Positions 1-8,006 of a DNA stretch of 31,584 bases are shown piece after piece. The stretch's first letter is position 1; the number at the start of each line of letters is the position of its first letter. The position numbers and the translations under genes were made by a program. The stretch comes from Prevotella sp. UBA6429 (GTDB lineage: Bacteria; Bacteroidota; Bacteroidia; Bacteroidales; Bacteroidaceae): contig DJOV01000077.1 in the NCBI GenBank assembly GCA_002437285.1, positions 1 through 31,584 of the forward strand, read 5' to 3'. The notes below the pieces were generated by a model, which did not search any database, had not been told where the DNA came from, and saw only the letters and a list, made by a program, of their open reading frames with translations.

Positions 1-6
1 TGTATT

Positions 7-200
7 TGTTGTCTTAAAAATGACTCTTCCGGAATTTGGAGTGACGAGACCAGTGACTTGAATGTAAACCGATATAAACCGCTTACGCAGTAGAATTGCA
101 AACTGGGTAAACCGCTCACGCAGTAGAACTGTAATCTGGCGAAACCGCACACGCAGTAGGACTGTAAACTGGTTAAACTGCTTCGCATGTCTCGTATGCC
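7..200 (+). repeat. Dispersed repeat element copy E1
   Basis: This copy starts with the outer sequence TGTTGTCTTAAAAAT (7-21). A terminal segment beginning GGAATTTGGAGTGACGAGAC follows (31-71). After that come three tandem 33-base units, each opening AAACCGC(T/A)(T/C)ACGCAGTAG (76-108, 109-141, 142-174), and a partial unit that shares the 'GCATGTCTCG' end sequence of copy E3 (175-200). The far terminal inverted repeat that E3 has is not recognisable here, so E1 looks truncated or decayed at its inner end. It carries no open frame of note and lies about 80 bases before the putative capsule promoter. It is not a known insertion sequence that I can name. Confidence 0.85.
76..174 (+). repeat. Three tandem 33-bp units inside E1
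   Basis: Three back-to-back units of 33 bases share the core ACGCAGTAG(A/G)A(A/C)TGNAA, differ at several positions and have no constant-repeat/unique-spacer pattern. They are the reverse complement of the 33-34-base units in the copy at the other end of the window (31373-31507). Confidence 0.85.
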
Positions 201-280
201 ATTCCGTTTGAAGAGGGGGCTGAACAACAATGATTGCTCAGAAAATGACCGGAAATGGTGAAAAATAGCGGGAAAATGAT

Positions 281-288
281 TAACTTTG
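281..288 (+). promoter_or_regulatory. Putative -7 box of the capsule operon promoter
   Basis: TAACTTTG matches the Bacteroidota primary sigma -7 consensus TAnnTTTG. Twenty bases upstream is GGTG, a weak match to the -33 TTTG. Transcription from here would give a leader of nearly 300 bases before the antiterminator gene, which fits UpxY-type control. No better box was seen between 205 and 580. Confidence 0.55.
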
Positions 289-294
289 CAAGCA

Positions 295-580
295 GAAACC
301 ATCTTGTGTGGTTTATTGTCATGCACCTTTTCTCGCCAGGGCAGAGCTGAAGCCAGCTTCGCTTTGCTCATCTGGCTGAACGTAAAGGAACGTATAAATA
401 GAGCAATATAGTCTTCGATGTCTATCGATGCGTGTACCCGTGGAGAGCAGCTTGTCTCCATCAGCGCCGGTCTTGCAGTCGGTGCCCTCTTGTCTGTCTC
501 ATGTGAAATTGGTGTGATCATGAAGCCGTGGCGGGTGTCCACCCGTTATGCCCTGGCCGGCTTGTGATACAATTGCTTTT
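295..580 (+). promoter_or_regulatory. Long untranslated leader of the capsule operon
   Basis: This roughly 285-base stretch has no convincing gene. It contains small inverted repeats: AGCCAG (351-356) with CTGGCT (372-377), TGGAGA (441-446) with TCTCCA (455-460), and a short CGGGT/ACCCG hairpin near 530-543. None is followed by a clear T-run. In Bacteroides, UpxY proteins act on such leaders to stop premature termination of their own capsule operon. The same role here is inferred from position only. Confidence 0.45.
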
Positions 581-1180
581 ATGCCTGTCTCTTCTTTAGA
601 AACCACACTTGCCGATAGCCCGCACTGGTATGTGCTGCGCACCACTTACGGACAAGAAAAGAAAGCCTACGACTATCTGTCCGCCCGCCAGGTGGAGGCG
701 TTCCTCCCCACGGAGAAGGTGTGCCGCGTCATACACGACAAGCGCAAGCTGGTGGAGCGATCGTTGCTGCCCAATATCCTGTTTGCCCATGGCACCGAAG
801 AGCAGTTGAAGACCTTTGTCTACGACAACGTGAACCTCCCTTTCCTGCGATTCTATTACCGCTACCGGCATACGGACGGCTGCCTGCAGAAAGAACCCCT
901 CATCGTGCCCGACGCCCAGATGTCCACCTTCCGCATCATCTGCGAGGCGCGCAGTGCCGACGCCATCGTGGCGCGGCGCGCCATACCCCGTTTTCAGCGG
1001 GGCGAGCTGGCGCGTGTGGTGGAAGGCAAGTTTCGCGGCGTGGTGGGCCGTGTGGTGCGATACAAGGCCCAGCAGCGCGTGGGCATTGTCATCGACGGGC
1101 TGCTCACGGTGGCCACCGCCTACATTCCCGATGCCTTTCTGGAACGGGTGACGGAAAACGCTGGAACGGACAACCGGTAA
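581..1180 (+). CDS. upxY: UpxY-family transcription antiterminator (NusG paralogue)
   Basis: A specialised NusG-like factor expected to bind RNA polymerase and allow transcription through the leader of its own polysaccharide operon. From the chosen start it is 199 residues long. The NusG N-terminal domain begins at about residue 16 with WYVLRTTYGQEKKAYDYL. A C-terminal KOW-type segment (about 142-175) contains FQRGELARVVEGKFRGVVG. Length and domain order fit the Bacteroides UpxY group. I prefer the ATG at 581 because an in-frame ATG at 548 only adds eleven residues that do not resemble the family. It is the first gene of the operon, 24 bases before the exporter gene, which is where UpxY genes sit. 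No UpxZ-like partner, which normally follows UpxY and inhibits antiterminators of other loci, is visible. Family assignment is firm, exact start less so. Confidence 0.88.
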   Translation: MPVSSLETTLADSPHWYVLRTTYGQEKKAYDYLSARQVEAFLPTEKVCRVIHDKRKLVERSLLPNILFAHGTEEQLKTFVYDNVNLPFLRFYYRYRHTDGCLQKEPLIVPDAQMSTFRIICEARSADAIVARRAIPRFQRGELARVVEGKFRGVVGRVVRYKAQQRVGIVIDGLLTVATAYIPDAFLERVTENAGTDNR

Positions 1181-1204
1181 CATCAGTAATGCAAAACACA
1201 TAAT

Positions 1205-2059
1205 ATGACTATGATATCTGCGAGAATCACACACACACACACACTGTGGCGTGCCGTCGTGGTGTGCCTGGCATGCCTGTGCCTGGCAGCCTGCTCCACG
1301 CCGAAGGACATCGCCTACTTCCAGGATGCCGAGGCGCTCAACGGCATGGCCCTGCAGGCCGAACAGCAGTTTCGGTTGCGCCCGGAGGACAAGATCAACA
1401 TCGTGGTGAACAGTTCCAACCCGATGCTGGAGCAGCAGTTCACGCTGACAACGCCCAACCCCAACTATGCGCTCGGAGCCACCGTGTCCACCAAGACAGC
1501 CAACAGCCGCAACGGCAGCTACACCCAGACCATCGCCTACACCGTCGACGAGCAGGGCACCATCGACTTCCCGGTGCTCGGCAAGATCTCAGTGGGCGGC
1601 AAGACGCGCAAGGAGGTGGCGCAGTACATACAAGACCGCCTCATCGCGCGCGAGCTGGTGAGCGACCCCATTGTCACCGTGGAATACGTGAACATGGGCG
1701 TGAACGTGCTCGGCGAAGTGGCAAAGCCCGGACACATCGACATCAGCAAGGACCACTTCACCCTTATCGACGCACTGTCTTACGCCGGTGACATGACCAT
1801 CACCGGCAACCGCAAGAACGTGATGGTGACACGACAGGTCGACGGCGCCAACCAGGTGTACACCGTCGACATGACCAACATGCAGCAGGTGCTCAACTCG
1901 CCCGTGTACTATCTGCAGCAGAACGACCTCGTGTACGTGGCGCCCAACAACAAGCGCAAGCGCGAGGCCAATGCCACGGGCAACACGTTCAACACGCCGG
2001 CAGTGTGGATCTCGATAGCGTCGCTGCTCACCACCATCACCGCCTTGATCATCAAATAA
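1205..2059 (+). CDS. wza: Outer-membrane polysaccharide export lipoprotein (Wza-like)
   Basis: Forms the outer-membrane channel through which capsule polymer leaves the cell. The 284-residue protein has a type II signal peptide with hydrophobic core and lipobox LAAC, giving lipidated Cys30. A Poly_export domain follows (about 50-155, including FRLRPEDKINIVVNSSNP). An SLBB-like segment comes next (about 160-245, with NVLGEVAKPG) and a hydrophobic C-terminal helix (about 264-283, AVWISIASLLTTITALIIK). That helix would cross the outer membrane as in Wza. It is shorter than E. coli Wza, as is usual in Bacteroidota. In-frame ATGs lie at 1205 and 1211. A run of 17 alternating C and A bases (1228-1244) lies in the signal-peptide coding part and could permit slippage. 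It is followed four bases later by the kinase gene. Confidence 0.9.
   Translation: MTMISARITHTHTLWRAVVVCLACLCLAACSTPKDIAYFQDAEALNGMALQAEQQFRLRPEDKINIVVNSSNPMLEQQFTLTTPNPNYALGATVSTKTANSRNGSYTQTIAYTVDEQGTIDFPVLGKISVGGKTRKEVAQYIQDRLIARELVSDPIVTVEYVNMGVNVLGEVAKPGHIDISKDHFTLIDALSYAGDMTITGNRKNVMVTRQVDGANQVYTVDMTNMQQVLNSPVYYLQQNDLVYVAPNNKRKREANATGNTFNTPAVWISIASLLTTITALIIK
1228..1244 (+). repeat. CA dinucleotide tract in the exporter signal peptide
   Basis: Seventeen alternating C/A bases (8.5 CA units) encode part of THTHT just before the hydrophobic core of the export lipoprotein. Because the unit is two bases, gain or loss of one unit shifts the frame. Confidence 0.9.
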
Positions 2060-2063
2060 AGAA

Positions 2064-4196
2064 ATGGAAAGCAACAATACTACAGTCCGCCGGCAGGCGG
2101 ACGACTTCATCACCATCACCGACCTCTGGCACATCTGCCTCGCCCACTGGACCTGGTTTGTGGTGTCGCTCATCATCTGCATAGCCCTTGCAAGCCTGTA
2201 TCTCGCCTCGACGCCCGACAGGTATACCCGCGAGATGGCTGTGCTCGTGAAGCAGGACACGCAGGGCAAGAGTGCCGGCAAGGCCAGCAATGGCGACAAC
2301 AGCGACTTCAACGACATCGGACTGGTGCAGCAGCCCGTCAACGTGGTGAACGTGCAACGCCAACTGGTGTCGCTCGACGTGCTCACCGAGGTGGCGCGCC
2401 GCGTGCTGCATCCCAAGAGCGAGCGTGAGGCGCTGCGAATGGCCGAGAGCATGAAGGCCAACCTGAAAGCCGAGATCGACGATGACAAGTCGACCATCAT
2501 CAATGTCAAATATGCGGGGCTCTCGCCCGAGGAGACGGAGACCGTGCTGCGCACCATCGTCAGCGTGTACGACGAGAAGTGGGTGGCCGACAAGAGGCAG
2601 ATGACCCTCAGCACCAGCCGGTTTATCGAGGCGAGGCTGCGCCTGCTCGAGCGCGACCTCGGCAATGTGGACGACAGCATATCCAAGTTTAAGACGCACA
2701 ACAAGATCACCGACCTCGACCGCGTGAGCGACATGTATCTGCAGCAGCAGAGCCAGTCGGACGCCGAGATACTGCGCCTCACCAGCCAGCGCTCCATGGC
2801 ACACTACATTCTCGACATCCTGAAGGACAAGGGAGCACGCCACCAGCTGCTGCCCACCAACTCGGGACTGGACAACCAGATGGCCGAGACACAGATCAGC
2901 CAGTACAACACCATGTTGCTGCAACTGAAGAACAACCTTGCGGGCACCTCGTCGCAAAACCCGCTCATCATCAAGCAGGAGGCTGAGCTCGACGACGTGC
3001 GCCGCAATATCCTCTCCACCATCGCCAACCAGATCAAGACGCTCGACATACAGCTGCAGGCCATGCAGGGCTACAGTGGCGAGGCCAGCTCCAAGATATC
3101 GTCAAACCCCAGCCAGGCCAAGCATCTCGTGAGCGTGGAGCGCGAGCAGAAGGTGAAGGAGAGCCTCTATCTCTACCTGTTGCAGAAGAAGGAGGAGAAC
3201 GATATCAGCATGACCTACACCGCCGTCAACACGCAGGTGATCGACATGCCCCATGGCAGCGACACGCCGACGTCGCCCAACAAGCGCCTCACGCTGTTTG
3301 CAGCCGTGCTGCTGGCCCTGCTGGTGCCTACCGTCATCCTCTTCACACGCGAGTCGCTCGACAACACCATACGCGACAAGCAGGACGTGGAGCACAACAC
3401 GACCCTGTCGCTCATCGGTGACATCCCTCTCTACGTCAAGCAAGGAAACGGCATCATCCGAAAGCTCTCGCACAAGATGAGCCGTGGCGGCCTTGTCGTG
3501 GAGGAGGGCAAGCAGGACATCGTCAACGAGGCCTTCCGCATGCTGCGCACCAACATCGAGTTTATGACGCCCCGGCGGGGCGAGAACAACGTCTACGTCG
3601 TCACCTCTTTATATGAGGGGTCGGGAAAGACCTTCGTGGCGGCCAACCTCGCGCTCACCCTTGCCTTGACAGGCAAGCGCGTGCTCTTCATCGACGGTGA
3701 CCTGCGCCACGCCTCGGCCTCACACCTGTTTCGCACGTCGACGGCGGGCCTGGCCGACTATCTCGGCGACAAGCAGAACGACCTCACCAAGCTCGTACAG
3801 CAGAGCGACCAGCAGCCATCGCTCGACATCATGCCCGTAGGAACCATACCGCCCAACCCCACGGAGCTGCTCTCGGGCGACCGCCTCGAAGGGCTCGTCG
3901 AGCAGGTGCGCACCAGCTACGACTTCATCCTCATCGACTGTCCTCCCACCGGGACCCTGGCCGACGCGGGACTGATCGAGCGCTTTGCCGACCGTACGCT
4001 CTTTATCATCCGTGCCGGACTGTTTGAGCGCCGGCGCCTGGAGGACATCGAGCTCTATGCGGAGACAGAGCGCTACAAGCATGTGTCGCTGGTGCTCAAC
4101 GCCACCAAGGGCGGAGGACGGTACGGCTACCGCTATGGCTATCATTACGGCTATCATTACGGCTACGGCAAGAAAAAGGGCTTTCTGGGGAAATAG
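2064..4196 (+). CDS. wzc: Wzz-domain tyrosine autokinase (capsule co-polymerase, Wzc-like)
   Basis: Inner-membrane polysaccharide co-polymerase fused to a bacterial tyrosine kinase. It sets polymer length and couples synthesis to export. The 710-residue protein has a first membrane helix at about 30-50 (FVVSLIICIALASLYLAS) and a periplasmic Wzz/GNVR region with coiled-coil-prone helices (about 60-400). A second helix lies at about 408-427. The cytoplasmic kinase has Walker A GSGKT (K522), Walker A' FIDGD (D544, D546) and Walker B LIDCPP (around D625). The C-terminus is an exceptional tyrosine cluster, RYGYRYGYHYGYHYGYG, with eight tyrosines, followed by KKKGFLGK. This is the autophosphorylation tail of the family. 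Full length and both halves are intact. It is four bases after the exporter gene and 13 before the flippase. Confidence 0.93.
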   Translation: MESNNTTVRRQADDFITITDLWHICLAHWTWFVVSLIICIALASLYLASTPDRYTREMAVLVKQDTQGKSAGKASNGDNSDFNDIGLVQQPVNVVNVQRQLVSLDVLTEVARRVLHPKSEREALRMAESMKANLKAEIDDDKSTIINVKYAGLSPEETETVLRTIVSVYDEKWVADKRQMTLSTSRFIEARLRLLERDLGNVDDSISKFKTHNKITDLDRVSDMYLQQQSQSDAEILRLTSQRSMAHYILDILKDKGARHQLLPTNSGLDNQMAETQISQYNTMLLQLKNNLAGTSSQNPLIIKQEAELDDVRRNILSTIANQIKTLDIQLQAMQGYSGEASSKISSNPSQAKHLVSVEREQKVKESLYLYLLQKKEENDISMTYTAVNTQVIDMPHGSDTPTSPNKRLTLFAAVLLALLVPTVILFTRESLDNTIRDKQDVEHNTTLSLIGDIPLYVKQGNGIIRKLSHKMSRGGLVVEEGKQDIVNEAFRMLRTNIEFMTPRRGENNVYVVTSLYEGSGKTFVAANLALTLALTGKRVLFIDGDLRHASASHLFRTSTAGLADYLGDKQNDLTKLVQQSDQQPSLDIMPVGTIPPNPTELLSGDRLEGLVEQVRTSYDFILIDCPPTGTLADAGLIERFADRTLFIIRAGLFERRRLEDIELYAETERYKHVSLVLNATKGGGRYGYRYGYHYGYHYGYGKKKGFLGK

Positions 4197-4209
4197 GCAA
4201 CTGAAACGA

Positions 4210-5730
4210 ATGAATATCGCCGACACACGCATCGCGCACAACACCCTGTATATGTATATACGGCTCATCGCCACCATGGTGATCGGACTGTATGTGTCGC
4301 GCTTGGCCATCGCCCTGCTGGGTGTGTCAGACTACGGACTGTTCTCCGTCGTGGGCGGCGTGCTGGCCATGTTCACGTTCATCAGCAGTTCGCTCGCCTC
4401 GGCCACGAGCCGCTTCTTCAACATTGAGATGGGCAAGGAGGGAGGCGACGTGAACGCCTCGTTCAACATCAACCTGGTGCTGCACTGCGCGGTGGCTGCC
4501 CTCGTGTTGCTGCTGGCCGAGACCATCGGCCTGTGGTACGTATGCCGGCATCTCAACGTGGAGCCGGGCAAGCTCGACGATGCCGTGTTCGTCTATCAGG
4601 TGAGCATACTGACAGCTTGCCTCGGCATCGTCAACACGCCCTACCAGAGCCTGCTCACCGCCCATGAGCAGTTTGGCTTCCTGGCCCTGGTCGACATCGC
4701 CAACGCGCTGCTGCGGCTCGCCTGTGTGCTCGGGCTCACGCTGCTGCCCGAAGCGGGAGTGCGCCTGTACAGCCTCATCTTCGCCCTGACCACTGCCACC
4801 TCGTTCGTGGCCTACCACTATAGGGCTTTCCGTGGATGGCGCGACACCATCAGGCCCCGGTTTGTAGGGGGATGGGGTCGCTACCGCGAGGTGCTGGTGT
4901 TCAACAACTGGAACCTCCTTGCCACCATGGCTTACATGGCCAACTCGTCGGGGGTGGACCTGCTGTTCAACGCCTTCTTCGGCACACCGATGAACGGAGC
5001 GTTTGCCGTGAGCAAAACGGTGAAGACAAGCATCATGAACTTCACCGGCAACTTCGACACTGCCTCAGCGCCGCAGATCGTGCAATCGTACGCCGCCGGC
5101 GACCGCGAGCGCTACACGTACCTCTGCCACAAGCTTGGCCGCATCAACATCCTCATGTTTGAACTGCTATGCTTCCCGCTACTCGTGGAACTTCATTTCG
5201 TCTTGCACCTGTGGCTCGGCAAGGTTCCGGCCGGTGCCTACGAGCTGACTTTCCTCGCCATCATTCAGGGCGGCGTGGCCCTCACGGCCGGAGGAATATA
5301 CAATCTCATCAACGCCACGGGCCGCATCAAGTGGTTCAAGATCAACGTGAGCTTCTTCTTCCTCGTCTGCCTGCCCCTGGGCTACTGGATGTTCAGCCTT
5401 GGCATGCCCTATTACGCCATCGTGCTGCTGCTCATTGCCGCCGACATCGTGCAGCGTGCCATACAGCTCATGCTCATGCACCGGCTGCTCGGTTTCGACT
5501 CGCTGCAGTATGTGCGCAAGGCATATCTGCGACCGGCCGTGATAGCCGCCGTCATGACTCTCTTGATATACGTCCGCGCTCAGTTCACCGTCGACGCTGC
5601 TGCATTGCGTCTGCTCGCAATTGCCACGACAGCAGCGCTTACAGCCATTCTCGTATACCACGTGGGACTAACAGGCGGAGAGCGCAAGGCGGTGCGCGAG
5701 AAGATGGCCCTGACAAGAAAGTTGCGGTAA
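4210..5730 (+). CDS. wzx: Lipid-linked repeat-unit flippase (Wzx-like)
   Basis: A polytopic inner-membrane protein of 506 residues, expected to flip the undecaprenyl-linked repeat unit to the periplasmic face. It begins MNIADTRIAHNTLYMYIRL, typical of Bacteroidota members of the MATE-like polysaccharide flippase superfamily. Hydrophobic segments recur along its length, roughly a dozen or more, for example MFTFISSSLASATSRFFN near the first quarter and VCLPLGYWMFSL near 400. The open frame extends upstream into the kinase gene, but the ATG at 4210 is the start that gives the family N-terminus and follows the kinase stop by 13 bases. The next gene starts two bases after its stop, suggesting translational coupling. 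Confidence 0.9.
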   Translation: MNIADTRIAHNTLYMYIRLIATMVIGLYVSRLAIALLGVSDYGLFSVVGGVLAMFTFISSSLASATSRFFNIEMGKEGGDVNASFNINLVLHCAVAALVLLLAETIGLWYVCRHLNVEPGKLDDAVFVYQVSILTACLGIVNTPYQSLLTAHEQFGFLALVDIANALLRLACVLGLTLLPEAGVRLYSLIFALTTATSFVAYHYRAFRGWRDTIRPRFVGGWGRYREVLVFNNWNLLATMAYMANSSGVDLLFNAFFGTPMNGAFAVSKTVKTSIMNFTGNFDTASAPQIVQSYAAGDRERYTYLCHKLGRINILMFELLCFPLLVELHFVLHLWLGKVPAGAYELTFLAIIQGGVALTAGGIYNLINATGRIKWFKINVSFFFLVCLPLGYWMFSLGMPYYAIVLLLIAADIVQRAIQLMLMHRLLGFDSLQYVRKAYLRPAVIAAVMTLLIYVRAQFTVDAAALRLLAIATTAALTAILVYHVGLTGGERKAVREKMALTRKLR

Positions 5731-5732
5731 GA

Positions 5733-6875
5733 ATGCGCATACTGTTCATCACTCATGCCAACGGCATGGACGGAGCCAACAGAAGTCTGCTTCAGCTCGT
5801 AACGGAGCTGCACCGTAACCACGGCGTGGAGCCAGTGGTGGTGTGCCCGCGTGACCGGCTCTCGCACGTCATGGCCGAAGCCTTCGGCAGGGAGAACATA
5901 GCGTGCTTGCCTGTGCCGCTGGTGAGGTTCAAGCTGGAAGGGCACAGGTCGATAGTGGCAAAGTGCATGCTTGCCGCCTCGTTTCTCTTACACAACCTTT
6001 ATCTCATCTATGCGTTGAGAAATGTAAAGTTCGACTTGGTTCACTCCAATAGTAGCGTGATAGACATGGGTGCGTACCTCGCCATGTGGAGAGGTGTGCC
6101 ACACGTGTGGCACCTGCGCGAGTTCGGGTACGAGGATTTCCGCATGATGTCGGTATTCGGCAAGCGTTACGAGCGGTGGGTATACGGGAAATGCCGCATA
6201 GCCATAGCCATATCCAAAGCCATCGAGCAGAAGTTTAAGCCACTGTTTGGCGACCGTCTGCGACTGGTGTACAACGGTGTCGTTCCTAAGGATGACTCGT
6301 TGTCGGCAACCCATGCGAACGGTGTGCCTGCCTTCTGCATCGTGGGCCGCCTTGAGCCTAACAAGAACCAGATGGAGGTGCTGGAGGCTTGCCGGCTGCT
6401 GAAGCAGGAAACAGAGCATCCATTCAGTCTGTTGGTTATTGGTGCAGGCGGCAATACTGCCTATACAGAAGAGCTGAAGCAATATGCAGCAGACAACGGC
6501 TTGGGAAACAATGTTGTGTTTATGGGCTATCGCAGCGACGTGCCCGAGGTGCTCAGCCGTTGCGACGTGGGAATAACGGCATCTACCAACGAGGCTTTCG
6601 GACGTGTCACCGTGGAGTATATGATGCAGAACCTTGCCGTCATTGCTACTGACACGGGGGCCAATCCCGAGATCGTCAGCGACGGCGATACCGGACTGCT
6701 TTACCGCTTGGGCGACGCGCGGCAGCTGGCCGACAAGATGCTTGCGCTTTTGGGTGACCGCGCCTTGCTGCTACGCCTCGCCGCCAACGGCAAGCGGCAT
6801 GCGTTGAAGGGCTTCTCTTCGGTGAAGAACTCCGACCGCATTTACAATCTTTACACCACATTGGTAAAGAAATAA
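5733..6875 (+). CDS. GT4-type glycosyltransferase
   Basis: A 380-residue GT-B fold retaining glycosyltransferase, cytoplasmic, which would add one sugar to the lipid-linked repeat unit. The N-terminal half starts MRILFITHANGMDGANRSL, with the glycine-containing loop typical of the family. The C-terminal half has GRLEPNKNQMEVLEA (about 208) and the EX7E-type signature in EAFGRVTVE, followed by the donor-binding segment GANPEIVSDGDTGLLY. The chosen ATG is two bases after the flippase stop. The open frame runs far upstream, but only as an overlap with the flippase. Sugar specificity cannot be read from sequence. Confidence 0.88.
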   Translation: MRILFITHANGMDGANRSLLQLVTELHRNHGVEPVVVCPRDRLSHVMAEAFGRENIACLPVPLVRFKLEGHRSIVAKCMLAASFLLHNLYLIYALRNVKFDLVHSNSSVIDMGAYLAMWRGVPHVWHLREFGYEDFRMMSVFGKRYERWVYGKCRIAIAISKAIEQKFKPLFGDRLRLVYNGVVPKDDSLSATHANGVPAFCIVGRLEPNKNQMEVLEACRLLKQETEHPFSLLVIGAGGNTAYTEELKQYAADNGLGNNVVFMGYRSDVPEVLSRCDVGITASTNEAFGRVTVEYMMQNLAVIATDTGANPEIVSDGDTGLLYRLGDARQLADKMLALLGDRALLLRLAANGKRHALKGFSSVKNSDRIYNLYTTLVKK

Positions 6876-6916
6876 TCAAGGTTCCCGCTCTTGGAACAAA
6901 CCATATAGGATAAACG

Positions 6917-8002
6917 ATGAGCAACGACATACGCGCCATAGCCTTCTACCTTCCGCAGTTCTATCCCACACCCGAGAACGACCGGTGGTGGGAGCCGGGC
7001 TTCACCGAGTGGACCAACGTGGCGAGTGCCAAGCCTTTCTTCAAGGGGCACTACCAGCCGAAGCTGCCTCGTGACCTGGGATTCTATGACCTGCGCGTGC
7101 CCGAGACGCGCAAGCGGCAGGCCGAGCTGGCACGCGAGGCTGGCATAGAGGGTTTCTGCTACTGGCACTACTGGTTTGGCGGCGGCAAGCGGCTGCTCTC
7201 TGGGGTGTTTGATGACGTGGTGAAGAGCGGCAAGCCTGACTTCCCGTTCTGCCTGTGCTGGGCCAACCACTCATGGTATGCCAAGACATGGAAGCCTGAC
7301 GCACCCAACAGGTTGCTCATGGAGCAGACTTATCCCGGCGTAGACGATTACAAGGCCCATTTCATGGCCATGCTGCCGGCGTTCAGGGACAAGCGGTATA
7401 TGAAGGTCGACGGGCGGCTGCTCTTCGGGGTGTTCATCGGGTCGGACATTCCCGATTGCCAAGTGTTTTTTGATACTTGGAACCGGCTGGCGGCAGAGCA
7501 CGGCTTGCCGGGCTTCCACTTCTTCTCGCTCGCCCAAGGACAGGAGCGCATCGACAAGCTGAGGGGGTTGGGCTTCGACCGTATCGTGACCGACGCGTAT
7601 AGCGATGTCATTAAGGAAGACCCGCTCTTCATACGCAAGTTGCGCCGCCTGCTCCACCGCCCCACTGTTGTGGCTTACTCACACTATGCCGGAAAGGCGC
7701 TGGAGTTCTTCAACCGCAACAGTACATGTACACCCTGCATCGCCCCCAACTTCGACCATACGCCGCGAAGCGGGTTCCGCGGACACCTGCTGCAAGGCAG
7801 CACACCCGGAAAATGGGGCAAGCTGTGCCGCATGACCAGGGACTATATCCTGCACAACGATGCCATTGATGACCTGCTCTTCATCAAGTCGTGGAACGAG
7901 TGGGGGGAGGGCAACTACCTTGAGCCCGACCGACGCTGGGGAAAAGCATACATTGAAGAAACTGCCCGAGTGCTTGTTGCGGAAAAAGTAAAAGACAAAT
8001 GA
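6917..8002 (+). CDS. WbsX-family GH99-like protein
   Basis: A 361-residue protein of the glycosyltransferase WbsX / GH99-like family, often found in O-antigen and capsule clusters. The diagnostic N-terminus is present: AIAFYLPQFYPTPENDRWW then GFTEWTNV (about 5-35). It is followed by FCYWHYWFGGGKRLL (about 80), FCLCWANHSW (about 112), and a C-terminal SWNEWGEGNYLEPD motif near 323-336. No signal peptide is visible, so it is predicted cytoplasmic. The family is annotated as glycosyltransferase, but its fold resembles GH99 endomannosidases, so the actual reaction is uncertain. It starts 41 bases after the preceding gene and ends four bases before the next. Confidence 0.87.
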   Translation: MSNDIRAIAFYLPQFYPTPENDRWWEPGFTEWTNVASAKPFFKGHYQPKLPRDLGFYDLRVPETRKRQAELAREAGIEGFCYWHYWFGGGKRLLSGVFDDVVKSGKPDFPFCLCWANHSWYAKTWKPDAPNRLLMEQTYPGVDDYKAHFMAMLPAFRDKRYMKVDGRLLFGVFIGSDIPDCQVFFDTWNRLAAEHGLPGFHFFSLAQGQERIDKLRGLGFDRIVTDAYSDVIKEDPLFIRKLRRLLHRPTVVAYSHYAGKALEFFNRNSTCTPCIAPNFDHTPRSGFRGHLLQGSTPGKWGKLCRMTRDYILHNDAIDDLLFIKSWNEWGEGNYLEPDRRWGKAYIEETARVLVAEKVKDK

Positions 8003-8006
8003 TGTT

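Noticed and set aside
1..600. Mpi-type invertible capsule promoter
   Set aside because: No pair of short inverted repeats closely flanks the TAACTTTG box, and no recombinase gene is present. Only the distant E3 copy is inverted.
1589..2797. Long minus-strand open frame opposite the exporter and kinase genes
   Set aside because: It lies antisense to well-supported genes, has low-complexity composition and resembles no family. GC-rich codon bias explains it.
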